DNA of 64,000 nucleotides from assembly GCF_900115265.1 (NCBI RefSeq), contig NZ_FOVU01000005.1, forward strand, positions 558,001 to 622,000. Direction: 5' to 3'. A program made the translations under genes and the position numbers. The notes under the pieces were generated by a model. That model was not told the origin of the DNA and did not search any database. It saw only the letters and a list, made by a program, of their open reading frames with translations. Positions 1-8,327 of the stretch are shown here, piece after piece (positions within the stretch are counted from its first letter, which is position 1; every line of letters begins with the position of its first letter). The stretch is from Bradyrhizobium sp. Ghvi (GTDB taxonomy: Bacteria; Pseudomonadota; Alphaproteobacteria; Rhizobiales; Xanthobacteraceae).

Positions 1-270
1 GCCGATCTCCTTGTGGATCAGCGGCTCGCCGCCGGGAATGGCCACCATCGGCGCGCCGCACTCGTCGGCCGCGTCCCAGCACTCCTGCGCCGTCATGCGG
101 CGGTTGAGGATCGCATCCGGATAGTCGATCTTGCCGCAGCCGACGCAGGCGAGGTTGCAGCGGAACAGCGGCTCCAGCATCAGCACGAGCGGATAGCGTT
201 TGCGGCCAAGCAGTTTCTGCTTGAGCAAATAGCCGCCGATACGCATTTCCTTGAAGAAGGGGATTGCCAT
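1..270 (-). CDS. hpnH: Adenosylhopane synthase HpnH (partial, N-terminal part)
   Basis: Radical SAM enzyme that adds the 5'-deoxyadenosyl group to a C30 hopene to make adenosylhopane, the first committed step to extended (C35) hopanoids. The first 90 residues are visible; the rest lies beyond the left edge. The start is the ATG at 270 (MAIPFFKEMRIGG). The radical SAM cluster motif CNLACVGC lies near residues 37-44, followed by a PGGEPL segment typical of the family. It is 34 bp downstream of ispH on the same strand, so isoprenoid precursor supply and hopanoid side-chain synthesis look co-transcribed. hpnN and hpnO nearby support the assignment. Confidence 0.93.
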   Translation of the reverse strand, partial: MAIPFFKEMRIGGYLLKQKLLGRKRYPLVLMLEPLFRCNLACVGCGKIDYPDAILNRRMTAQECWDAADECGAPMVAIPGGEPLIHKEIG

Positions 271-304
271 TACACGTTTCTTTCTGGGCTTGAAATTCGG
301 TTGG

Positions 305-1231
305 TCAGCCTGCAGCCAACTCGGCCGGAAGCCTGAATTCGATGTTTTCCTCGCGGCCGGGGAGCACCGAGACCGTCACCGGTCCGATCCGCCGCAGCGC
401 TTCGATCACGTCATCCACCAGCACCTCGGGCGCCGAGGCGCCGGCCGTGAGGCCGACGGTCCTGGCACCTTTCAACCACTCCGGATTGAGCTCGCGGCCA
501 TCGGCGATCAAATAACTCGCGACGCCGGCCTCGGTGCCGATTTCGCGGAGCCGGTTCGAATTCGAGCTATTGGCGGCGCCCACCACCAAGATCACGTCAA
601 CCAGCTTGCTCAAGTCCCTTACCGCAGTTTGGCGGTTCTGTGTCGCATAGCAGATATCCCGGATGTCAGGGCCTTGAATATCTGTAAATTTGGCTTGAAG
701 AGCCCCGATAATGTCCCTTGTGTCGTCGACCGACAGGGTGGTCTGGGTGATGTAGGCCACTGGCGTATCTGCCGGCAGCGCCAGGGCCTTGGCCTCCTCG
801 ACGCTCTGGACCAGGACAACCGGCCCTGGAACCTGGCCCATCGTGCCCTCAACCTCGGGGTGGTCGGCATGGCCGATCAGGATCAGGGTCCGGCCCTTGG
901 ATATATAGCGCTTCCCCTGATTGTGAACTTTCGTGACCAGGGGGCAGGTGGCATTCAGCACCGGCAGGTCGCGCGCGGCGGCCTCTTCCTCGACGCTGCG
1001 GGCGACGCCATGGGCGCTGAAAACGGTCACGGCCTTCGGCGGAACCTCGGACAGCTCCTCGACGAAGATCGCGCCCTTGTTCTTCAGGCTCTCGACCACG
1101 TACTTGTTGTGGACGATCTCATGGCGCACGTAGACCGGCGGGCCGTATTTCTCCAGCGCCCGCTCCACGATCTCGATTGCGCGCACTACGCCCGCGCAAA
1201 AGCCGCGCGGCTGCGCCAGATAAACTTCCAT
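305..1231 (-). CDS. ispH: 4-hydroxy-3-methylbut-2-enyl diphosphate reductase (IspH)
   Basis: Last enzyme of the MEP isoprenoid pathway. It is an iron-sulfur reductase converting HMBPP to IPP and DMAPP in the cytoplasm. Counting from the ATG at 1231 (MEVYLAQPRGFC), the cluster cysteines fall at C12, C96 and C194. The substrate residues H41, H74, H124 and E126 fall on the E. coli numbers as I recall them, which favours this ATG over a TTG codon at 1249. An SSNSNRL motif is present. The length of 308 residues is normal. It lies directly upstream of hpnH and divergent from hpnN, which places isoprene supply inside the hopanoid locus. Many rhizobia keep more than one ispH; whether another copy exists cannot be seen here. 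Confidence 0.95.
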   Translation of the reverse strand: MEVYLAQPRGFCAGVVRAIEIVERALEKYGPPVYVRHEIVHNKYVVESLKNKGAIFVEELSEVPPKAVTVFSAHGVARSVEEEAAARDLPVLNATCPLVTKVHNQGKRYISKGRTLILIGHADHPEVEGTMGQVPGPVVLVQSVEEAKALALPADTPVAYITQTTLSVDDTRDIIGALQAKFTDIQGPDIRDICYATQNRQTAVRDLSKLVDVILVVGAANSSNSNRLREIGTEAGVASYLIADGRELNPEWLKGARTVGLTAGASAPEVLVDDVIEALRRIGPVTVSVLPGREENIEFRLPAELAAG

Positions 1232-1694
1232 TGGACGCCCATCACGCAAGTTGCACCAATCCGCTCAACTGTCCCCTCAGCACCCCGCTAGCGGCGCATG
1301 CTGTACGGGGCGAATATTGCAATAACCGCACCATTGGTTTCGCGACCGCGGTAACGGCCCACCCCATATGGGGTTCCGGCACCACTTTGTGTCAAAAAAT
1401 CGGCAACCAGGAAAGGTGGGAATGTTCCAGCGGGCCCGGGGAGGGTCGATTTCCGGGTATTATAATGCGGCATTTCGGGCGGGCAAGACGACGACATCCG
1501 TGCTCACCCCTTCGTCACTTTACCGCCTCAAGTCGGCGGCTATACCGGCCGCCCGCATGATTTTGCCATCGTCTTTCACCGTTTACCTCGAACCTTTTCC
1601 GGTGAGACGACCCAAAACGGCAATAGGTTTCGCCGGGGAACTCCGCTAAACAGCGGGCGTTTCCGGCAAGCCGTTAACACTAGAAAGAAAAGAT
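1232..1694. other. Intergenic region between ispH and hpnN
   Basis: This 463-bp divergent region must carry the promoters of ispH-hpnH (leftwards) and hpnN (rightwards). Short open frames exist but none has coding character or a recognisable product. It is somewhat less GC-rich than the flanking genes. I could not assign promoter boxes with confidence. Confidence 0.5.
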
Positions 1695-4283
1695 GTGCTG
1701 CAGAGCGTAGTCGTTGCCATCGTCAGGGCCTGTACCCGGTTTGCCTCCCTCGTCGTCGTTCTCGGGCTCCTGCTGGCGGTGGGGGCGGGCTATTACACGT
1801 CCCGGCACTTCGCCATCAACACCGACATCAACTCCCTGATTGCCCAGAATCTGGACTGGCGGCAGCGCGACCAGCAATTCGACCGCGCCTTCGACCGCGA
1901 CGCGACGATTCTCGCGGTCGTCGAGGCCAAGACGCCGGAGATGGCGACCGCAGCGTCCGACGCGCTTTACGCGAGGCTGAAGGACGACAAGGCCAACTTC
2001 CAGTCGATGCAGCAGCTCGGCACCGGCGAGTTCTTCGAGAAGAACGGCCTGCTGTTCCTGCCGACTGAAGAAGTCGCCAAGATCACCGGCCAGTTCGAAT
2101 CCGCAGCGCCCCTGATCGAGATCATGGCCGGCGATCCCTCGATCCGCGGCTTGACCGGCGCCCTGGAGACCGGGCTTGCCGGCGTCAAGCGTGGCCAGGT
2201 CAAGCTCGACAACACCGCGCGGCCGTTCAATCAGATCGCGCAGACGGTCGAGACCGTGCTCAACAAAGAGAATGCGAGCTTCTCCTGGCGGGAGCTCGTC
2301 AGCGACGAGCCGCTGAAGGATTCCGACAAGCGCGCCTTCATCGAGTTCAAGCCGATTCTCGACTACAACGCGCTGGAGCCCGGCAAGGGCGCCACCGACG
2401 CGATCCGCAAGGCTGCCGTCGATCTCGATTTTGCGACCAAATATCAGGCGCGGGTCCGGCTGACGGGGCCGGTCCCGATCGCCAACGAGGAATATGCGAC
2501 CGTTCAGGAAGGTGCTGTCGTCAACGGCGTCGGTACGGTGCTCGTCGTGCTGTTCATTCTGTGGCTGGCGTTGCATTCGGCAAAGATCATCTTCGCCGTG
2601 TTCGTCAATCTCTTCGTCGGCCTCGCGATCACCACCGCCGCCGGCCTGATGATGGTCGGCTCGCTCAATCTGCTGTCGATCGCGTTCGCTGTGCTGTTCG
2701 TCGGCCTCGGCGTCGATTTCGGCATCCAATACAGCGTCCGCTACCGCTCGGAGCGTTACAAGGTCGATGATCTGCGCAAGGCGCTGATACTTGCCGCCAG
2801 ACGCTCCGCGATCCCGCTGTCGCTCGCGGCGATGGCCACTGCGGCCGGCTTCCTCTGTTTCATCCCGACCGACTACAAGGGCATCGCCGAGCTCGGCCAG
2901 ATCGCCGGCGTCGGCATGCTGGTGGCGTTCATCTCCTCGATCACCGTCCTGCCGGCGCTCCTGAAGCTGCTGAACCCGCCCGGCGAAAAGGAGCCGGTGG
3001 GCTACGCCTTCCTCGCGCCGCTCGATCATTTCCTCGAGAAGCACCGCGTGTTGGTCGTCGGCGGCACGCTGTTCCTTGCGGTCGCCGGCCTCCCGCTGCT
3101 CTATTTCATGAAGTTCGACTTCAATCCGATGAACCTGCGCAACCCGAACGCGGAGTCGATCGCGACCTTCCTCGATCTGCGCAAGGATCCCAATACGGGC
3201 GCCAATGCCATCAACGTGATGACCACGTCGGAAGAACAGGCCAAGCAGGTCGAGGCGAAGCTGGAGAAGGTGCCGGAGGTGCTGCGGGTAATGTCGCTCG
3301 ACAGTTTCGTGCCGGAGGACCAGCAGCCGAAGCTGAAGCTGATTGCCCAGGGCGCCAAGATCCTGAACCCCGCACTTAACCCGGATCAGATCGACGCGGC
3401 GCCATCGGATCAGGAGAACGTCGAGTCGCTGAAATCCTCGGTCGACAATCTGCGCCGCACCGCGGGTGACGCCAAGGGCCCGGGCGCAGTTGCCTCGCGC
3501 CGCCTCGCGGACGCGCTGGAGAAGCTCGCCAATGCGGATGAGGCGACCCGTAACAAGGCGCAGGACGTGTTTGTGACGCCGATGAAGATCGTGTTTGATC
3601 AGCTCAGGAACGCGATGCAGGCCGAACCAGTCACCCTGAAGTCACTGCCAGCGGATCTCGTCAACGCCTGGAAGAGCAAGGATGGCATCATCCGCGTCGA
3701 AGCTCAGCCGAAGGGCGATCCCAACGACAACGATACGCTGCGCAAATTCGCTGCAGCCGTGCTCGCAGCCGAGCCGACCGCCATCGGCGGCCCGGTCTCG
3801 ATCCTGAAATCCGGCGATACCGTGGTGAGGGCGTTCATTCATGCCGGGATCTATGCGCTGCTGGTGATCGGCCTGTTGTTGTGGATCACACTGCGCCGCA
3901 TCGTCGACGTGCTGATGACCCTCGTGCCGCTGCTGGTTGCCGGGGCAGTGACGCTGGAGATCTGCGTTCTGATCGGCCTGCCGCTCAACTTCGCCAACAT
4001 CGTCGCGTTTCCGCTGCTGCTCGGCGTCGGCGTCGCGTTCAAGATCTATTATGTCGTGGCGTGGCGCTCCGGCAGGACGAATCTGTTGCAGACCAGTCTG
4101 ACGCGCGCGATCTTTTTCAGCGCGCTGACCACGGCAACCGCGTTCGGCAGCCTGTGGCTGTCGAGCCATCCGGGCACGTCCAGCATGGGCAAGCTGCTCG
4201 CGCTCTCGCTGGTGACGACGCTTGCCGCAGTGCTGCTGTTCCAGCCGGCCCTAATGGGCAAACCCCGCAATCTCAGGGAGTAG
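1695..4283 (+). CDS. hpnN: Hopanoid transporter HpnN (RND superfamily)
   Basis: Inner-membrane RND-type permease of 862 residues. In Rhodopseudomonas the homologue is needed to move hopanoids to the outer membrane. An N-terminal membrane helix (about residues 12-35) precedes a periplasmic region. A block of helices at about 280-425 contains the segment GLGVDFGIQYSVRYR, then a second periplasmic domain, and a second helix block runs at about 715-855. This is the duplicated architecture of the family. Translation starts at GTG 1695; an ATG at 1693 is in another frame. It is divergent from ispH-hpnH. Its last 33 bp overlap the 3' end of the convergent DUF2147 gene. Confidence 0.92.
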   Translation: MLQSVVVAIVRACTRFASLVVVLGLLLAVGAGYYTSRHFAINTDINSLIAQNLDWRQRDQQFDRAFDRDATILAVVEAKTPEMATAASDALYARLKDDKANFQSMQQLGTGEFFEKNGLLFLPTEEVAKITGQFESAAPLIEIMAGDPSIRGLTGALETGLAGVKRGQVKLDNTARPFNQIAQTVETVLNKENASFSWRELVSDEPLKDSDKRAFIEFKPILDYNALEPGKGATDAIRKAAVDLDFATKYQARVRLTGPVPIANEEYATVQEGAVVNGVGTVLVVLFILWLALHSAKIIFAVFVNLFVGLAITTAAGLMMVGSLNLLSIAFAVLFVGLGVDFGIQYSVRYRSERYKVDDLRKALILAARRSAIPLSLAAMATAAGFLCFIPTDYKGIAELGQIAGVGMLVAFISSITVLPALLKLLNPPGEKEPVGYAFLAPLDHFLEKHRVLVVGGTLFLAVAGLPLLYFMKFDFNPMNLRNPNAESIATFLDLRKDPNTGANAINVMTTSEEQAKQVEAKLEKVPEVLRVMSLDSFVPEDQQPKLKLIAQGAKILNPALNPDQIDAAPSDQENVESLKSSVDNLRRTAGDAKGPGAVASRRLADALEKLANADEATRNKAQDVFVTPMKIVFDQLRNAMQAEPVTLKSLPADLVNAWKSKDGIIRVEAQPKGDPNDNDTLRKFAAAVLAAEPTAIGGPVSILKSGDTVVRAFIHAGIYALLVIGLLLWITLRRIVDVLMTLVPLLVAGAVTLEICVLIGLPLNFANIVAFPLLLGVGVAFKIYYVVAWRSGRTNLLQTSLTRAIFFSALTTATAFGSLWLSSHPGTSSMGKLLALSLVTTLAAVLLFQPALMGKPRNLRE

Positions 4284-4868
4284 GCAGATGTCGCCGACGG
4301 GATCGGCGGCGCCCTTCTGAGCCGGCTTGGCCGCGGCGGTGCTCTTCGGAGCCGCTGCTGCGGCAGCCGGTGCCGGCGCAGCCTTGGGCGCCGCTCCGGT
4401 GGTTTTTGGCCCGCCCTTGGCCATGGCATTGGCGGCGCTCGCGGGAATCGGCGGACCGACGCGGGTCCAGGTCTCGCCGCCGCACAGGAAGCCCAGCACG
4501 CAGCCCTTGATCTCGAGCTGGTCGGTGCCGACAGGCGTGATGGTCGCACTATACATCTGACCATCCTTGGCGTTGTAGACTTGGCCTTCCCACTGCTCGG
4601 CCCCCGCTGTCTTCTTCATGTTGATCAGGGTCGCCATGCCAAGTGTCGGCCTGTTCTTTTTTGAGACATCCGGGTTGTTCTCGTCGCGGCCGCCGGGCTG
4701 CTTTTCCCAGGAAACTGCGCCCCAGACGCTTCCATTGCATTGGGCTACGCGGATATTGGCGACGCCATCGGCGACCCGCCAGTCGCCGGTGGGATCGGCG
4801 GCGAGCGCCGGTGTCAGGCCGGCGTAACAGCCAGCCAGTATTATCCCGGTGTAAATGGCCAAACGCAT
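4251..4868 (-). CDS. DUF2147 family exported protein
   Basis: A 205-residue envelope protein of the DUF2147 family, whose function is unknown. The start is the ATG at 4868, with GAGGAAC placed upstream; an ATG at 4892 lacks such a site. A signal peptide ends near residue 24 (ALA-AD). An LAGC sequence at residues 11-14 could alternatively act as a lipobox. The conserved part (GDWRVADGVANIRVAQC onwards to CGGETWTRV) is the usual DUF2147 core. After residue 140 there is an Ala/Pro/Lys-rich tail of about 55 residues. It is convergent with hpnN, overlapping it by 33 bp. A link to hopanoid or envelope biology is suggested only by position. Confidence 0.8.
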   Translation of the reverse strand: MRLAIYTGIILAGCYAGLTPALAADPTGDWRVADGVANIRVAQCNGSVWGAVSWEKQPGGRDENNPDVSKKNRPTLGMATLINMKKTAGAEQWEGQVYNAKDGQMYSATITPVGTDQLEIKGCVLGFLCGGETWTRVGPPIPASAANAMAKGGPKTTGAAPKAAPAPAAAAAAPKSTAAAKPAQKGAADPVGDICLLPEIAGFAH

Positions 4869-5010
4869 ATGTGTTCCTCGGCAGTGCAACATGGTCTAAA
4901 GCTGTGCTTGCGAAGATGGTCCGAAAAAGGGCAAAAGGCCGCACAGGCCCTTTTCTGTTTGCTGACCGTTTTCAGTTGACGAAGCGGCCCTCAACCGAAG
5001 TATGTAGCGG

Positions 5011-6402
5011 ATGAACAGTCCAAATCCAGACATGTCCCACTTGTTCGCGGACCGTCAGGCCCAGCGCAGCGCTCTGCATAATCGGTACCTGAACGAGCAG
5101 TTCGTCCGGGTTCTCAAGACCATCGGCTATGACGTCGGCTTCCAGAAGGGGCAGGGGCAGTACCTCTACGATCGCGAGGGGGCACGCTATCTCGACCTTC
5201 TGTCCGGCTTTGGCGTGTTCGCAATCGGGCGCAATCATCCAGTGATGCGCGAGGCGCTGAAAAGCGTGCTCGACGCCGATCTGCCCAATCTCGTTCAGTT
5301 CGACGTCTCGACGCTGGCGGGCGTACTGGCCGAGCGGCTGCTGAAATACGTTCCTTATCTCGACAAGGCGTTCTTCGCCAATTCCGGTGCCGAATGCGTC
5401 GAGGCCGCGATCAAGTTCGCGCGGGGTGCCACCGGGCGCCCCGGCATCGTCTACTGCGCCCATGGCTATCATGGCCTGACCTATGGCGCGCTGTCACTGA
5501 CCGGTGATTCGAACTTCCGCGCCGGCTTCGAGCCGCTGCTGCCGGGCTGCACCCCGGTTCCGTTCAACGATCTGGCCGCGCTCGAGAAGGCGCTGGCCTC
5601 GCGCGAGGTCGCGGCCTTCGTCGTCGAGCCGATCCAGGGCAAGGGCGTCAACATGCCCTCCGATGAGTTCCTGCCCGGCGCGGCCGCGCTCTGCAAGAAG
5701 TATGGCACGCTGTTCGTCGCCGACGAGATCCAGACCGGCATGGGCCGTACCGGCCGCTTCCTGGCGGTCGAGCACTGGAACGTCGAGCCCGACATGGTGC
5801 TGCTGTCGAAGTCGCTGTCGGGCGGCCACGTGCCTGTAGGCGCCGTGCTCACGCGCAAGAACATCTTCGACAAGATCTTCAATCAGATGGATCGGGCCGT
5901 GGTGCACGGTTCGACTTTCTCCAAGAACGACCTCGCAATGGCTGCGGGCATCGCCACGCTCGACGTGATGGAATCGGAGAAGCTGATCGAGGCCGCCGCC
6001 AAGCGCGGCGCCGAGCTTCGCCTCGCGTTGACGCGGATGGTGCCCGGCTACGAGCTGATGAAGGAGGTGCGTGGCAAGGGGCTGATGATCGGCGTCGAGT
6101 TTGGCCCGCCGAAATCGCTGAGGCTGCGGGCCTCCTGGAACGTGCTGGAGGCCGCCAATAAGGGCCTGTTCTGCCAGCTCATCACGGTGCCGTTGTTCAA
6201 GGATCACAAGATCCTGACGCAGGTCGCGGGCCACGGCAGTCACACCATCAAGCTGCTGCCGCCGCTGACCATCACCGAAGAAGACTGCAGCTGGATCGAG
6301 CGCGCCTTCGACGACGTCATCGCCGGCAGTCACAAGGTCCCCGGCGCGATCTGGTCGCTCGGCAAGACGCTGGTGGACAACGCGGTGCGGCGGTCGGCGT
6401 AA
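5011..6402 (+). CDS. hpnO: Hopanoid aminotransferase HpnO (class III)
   Basis: PLP-dependent class III aminotransferase of 463 residues. HpnO is needed to make aminobacteriohopanetriol from the C35 hopanoid intermediate in Rhodopseudomonas. The phosphate-binding segment ANSGAECVEAA (about 123-133), the aspartate of VADEIQTG (D238) that holds the pyridine nitrogen, and the Schiff-base lysine K267 in LLSKSLSGGH are all present. The generic fold could fit ornithine- or acetylornithine-type transaminases. The assignment rests on the setting beside hpnH and hpnN and on the long N-terminal extension. A palindromic repeat follows 25 bp after the stop and may end transcription. Confidence 0.85.
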   Translation: MNSPNPDMSHLFADRQAQRSALHNRYLNEQFVRVLKTIGYDVGFQKGQGQYLYDREGARYLDLLSGFGVFAIGRNHPVMREALKSVLDADLPNLVQFDVSTLAGVLAERLLKYVPYLDKAFFANSGAECVEAAIKFARGATGRPGIVYCAHGYHGLTYGALSLTGDSNFRAGFEPLLPGCTPVPFNDLAALEKALASREVAAFVVEPIQGKGVNMPSDEFLPGAAALCKKYGTLFVADEIQTGMGRTGRFLAVEHWNVEPDMVLLSKSLSGGHVPVGAVLTRKNIFDKIFNQMDRAVVHGSTFSKNDLAMAAGIATLDVMESEKLIEAAAKRGAELRLALTRMVPGYELMKEVRGKGLMIGVEFGPPKSLRLRASWNVLEAANKGLFCQLITVPLFKDHKILTQVAGHGSHTIKLLPPLTITEEDCSWIERAFDDVIAGSHKVPGAIWSLGKTLVDNAVRRSA

Positions 6403-6427
6403 ACTCTGCCGAAGTAAATCGGCAATC

Positions 6428-6511
6428 GTCATTGCGAGCGAAGCGAAGCAATCCAGGCTGTCTCTGCGGAGGCAGCCTGGATTGCTTCGTCGCTTCACTC
6501 CTCGCAATGAC
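6428..6511. repeat. Palindromic intergenic repeat, family A
   Basis: An 84-bp imperfect palindrome between two convergent genes. The outer arms GTCATTGCGAG (6428-6438) and CTCGCAATGAC (6501-6511) are exact complements, as are the inner arms at 6445-6460 (GAAGCAATCCAGGCTG) and 6473-6488. This is a dispersed element common in Bradyrhizobium and relatives. Its place between hpnO and the anti-sigma gene suggests a bidirectional terminator or mRNA-stabilising hairpin. Confidence 0.85.
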
Positions 6512-6524
6512 AGTGTGAAGTAAA

Positions 6525-7289
6525 CTACCCCTCCACATTCGCCTTCATCGCCGCGTCGAACTTATCGACGAACTCGGTGAGTTCGTCGCCGCCGATATCG
6601 CTGACGGCCCAGAAATTCAGGCCGCGCTCGCCCCAGCGGCGGCAATTGAAGCCTTGCATGGTCTGCGTCTTCGGCGGCCGATGCTCGGTGCTCGCGGTCT
6701 GCGCCACGAACAGGTTGATGATGTGCTGCCGGCGCTTATAGACCACCGCACCGATCGCGCGCGCATCGACATAGTCGAGCCGGCCGCCGACCAGCGTGAA
6801 ACCTTGCGCGGTGAGGTCGATCACGGGCGGTGCGACATCGAGCTTGCCGTTGAACCAGGGCTTGACCGTATGCTGGTCGGTCGAGACGACGTCGATGAGG
6901 TGGCCGGCCTGGAGCGAGCGCAGATGCGCGGAGACGACCTCGGAGAGGATGCGCTGCTGGTCGTCCTGGCGCAGCACGACGGCGACGATGCCGGTGGCGG
7001 CGAGCGCCGAGACCGCCGACCCCATCGCGAAACCGCGCAGCACGGAGCGACGGCTCGGCTGCGGACGCGCCTGCGGCATCGAGGCCTCGATACGAGCACG
7101 CAATGTGGCAGGCGCGCTGTAGCCCAGCGTGGTGCCCGCCAGTACGCACTTCATATCGCGCTGTGCCGCAAACTCGGCCGTGCAGGCCGGGCAAGTGGCG
7201 ATATGGGCTTCGAGCTCGCGCGCATGGCCGGCATCGAGCTCGTTGTCGAGCAGCGCGTGAAGCAGGATCTGTGCTTCGTCGCAGGTCAT
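6525..7289 (-). CDS. Zinc-binding membrane anti-sigma factor
   Basis: A 254-residue anti-sigma factor that should hold the ECF sigma factor encoded just upstream. The cytoplasmic N-terminus has a zf-HC2/ZAS-type set: C3, H29, C33 and C36 (HIATCPAC). One membrane helix lies at about residues 90-107. The remaining 145 residues are periplasmic. Its ATG overlaps the sigma stop codon by four bases (ATGA), so the pair is probably translationally coupled. The periplasmic domain ends in a region containing one cysteine (GFNCRRWGE) that might sense redox state; that is inference. The gene is the last of a four-gene minus-strand operon. Confidence 0.88.
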   Translation of the reverse strand: MTCDEAQILLHALLDNELDAGHARELEAHIATCPACTAEFAAQRDMKCVLAGTTLGYSAPATLRARIEASMPQARPQPSRRSVLRGFAMGSAVSALAATGIVAVVLRQDDQQRILSEVVSAHLRSLQAGHLIDVVSTDQHTVKPWFNGKLDVAPPVIDLTAQGFTLVGGRLDYVDARAIGAVVYKRRQHIINLFVAQTASTEHRPPKTQTMQGFNCRRWGERGLNFWAVSDIGGDELTEFVDKFDAAMKANVEG

Positions 7290-7834
7290 TTCGAGTGCTC
7301 CTCTTCCGCCATCCAGGCCGCGCGCAGCATGGCGCGGGCGCGGGCGAGGCGGGACATCACGGTTCCCACGGGGGCGCCGACGGCTTCTGCAATCTCACGA
7401 TAGGACAGGTTGCTGATCTCCCGCAGCACGAAGGTTTCCTTGAACGGCTCTGCGAGCCCGTCGATCATCTTGCGGATGGCTCCGGCGTCGCGGCTGCGCA
7501 GCACCTCGGTCTCCGGGCTCGCCTCGCTCTCCTGCCACATCGGCGTCTGGTCGGCCGCGCCAGGGGTGTCCTCGATCGCGGCGTGCGAGTGCGCGCGCCT
7601 GGCATATTCGGCGTTGCAGACATTGCGTAGGATCGCGAAGAGCCACGGCTTCATCGCCGGGCCGCGATAGCTGTCGAAGTGCTTCAGTGCACGCAGATAA
7701 CATTCCTGCACCGCGTCCTCCGCGTCGGAGGCGTCGCGCAGCAGATAGCGTGCGAGCGTGTAGACGTCGTCGAGATAGGGCAGGGCCGCCTCGCGGAAGC
7801 GCTGCGCCTTCTGGAAATCGTCGCTGACGGGCAT
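7286..7834 (-). CDS. ECF-type RNA polymerase sigma factor
   Basis: A 182-residue extracytoplasmic-function sigma factor. Region 2 runs from YTLARYLLRDASDAED through PWLFAILRNVC. Region 4 has the helix-turn-helix NLSYREIAEAVGAPVGT near the C-terminus. The ATG at 7834 has GAGAGG just upstream and gives the family's usual length; longer in-frame starts would add a non-conserved extension. The operon order is metallophosphoesterase, cupredoxin, sigma, anti-sigma, so the sigma factor probably controls its own exported partners. I suspect it belongs with the ROS-responsive ECFs of Bradyrhizobium (EcfQ-like), but this cannot be decided from sequence alone. Confidence 0.9.
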   Translation of the reverse strand: MPVSDDFQKAQRFREAALPYLDDVYTLARYLLRDASDAEDAVQECYLRALKHFDSYRGPAMKPWLFAILRNVCNAEYARRAHSHAAIEDTPGAADQTPMWQESEASPETEVLRSRDAGAIRKMIDGLAEPFKETFVLREISNLSYREIAEAVGAPVGTVMSRLARARAMLRAAWMAEEEHSK

Positions 7835-7961
7835 CGCCTCTCGCTTTGCCTCTTGCTGCGTTTCGTAGGTCGTTGCGCCTCTGGGCCTGACCGAAGGCAC
7901 GCGAGCCCGGCCGGCATGGGACCACCGGCCGGGCAAGACAGAGATGCCTTGGTTGGAGACG

Positions 7962-8303
7962 TTACTCAACCTTGATCATCCCGGTCATGTGCGGGTGCAA
8001 CGAGCAAAAATACTTGTAGTCGCCCGCATCGGTGAAGGTGAACGTGAACTTGTCGTCTGTGTCCAGGGTCTTGGACCGGAACTTGCCGGCCGACACCACC
8101 GTGTGGGGAATGTCGTCCCGGTTGGTCCAGGTCACCGTCGTGCCGACCTTGATCTTGAGCTCTGGCGGCTGGAAGACGAAATTGTCGATGTGCACCTCCA
8201 TGTTGGTGTCGTCGGCACGGGCGGTCGTGATGGGGAGCAGGATGGCCGCGGCCAAAGTGAGACCGAAATCGACTGAGAAGTCGCGGCGATTGAGTGTCTT
8301 CAT
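7962..8303 (-). CDS. Exported cupredoxin
   Basis: A 113-residue blue copper protein of the amicyanin/plastocyanin type, exported to the periplasm. A signal peptide precedes a cut near residue 30 (ARA-DD), and its NRRDF segment is twin-arginine-like. The type 1 copper ligands are H67 (IPHTVV), C100, H103 and M106 in FCSLHPHM, the amicyanin spacing. It lies 24 bp downstream of the metallophosphoesterase gene and 127 bp upstream of the sigma gene. It may carry electrons or buffer copper for the response run by that sigma factor; this is inference from position. Confidence 0.88.
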   Translation of the reverse strand: MKTLNRRDFSVDFGLTLAAAILLPITTARADDTNMEVHIDNFVFQPPELKIKVGTTVTWTNRDDIPHTVVSAGKFRSKTLDTDDKFTFTFTDAGDYKYFCSLHPHMTGMIKVE

Positions 8304-8327
8304 GGTCAGCTTCTCTTCAACCCTGGA

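Noticed and set aside
1680..3044. Minus-strand open frame of 454 codons opposite hpnN
   Set aside because: It has the same low-complexity Arg/Asp/Glu composition as other antisense shadows, and hpnN is a clear family member.
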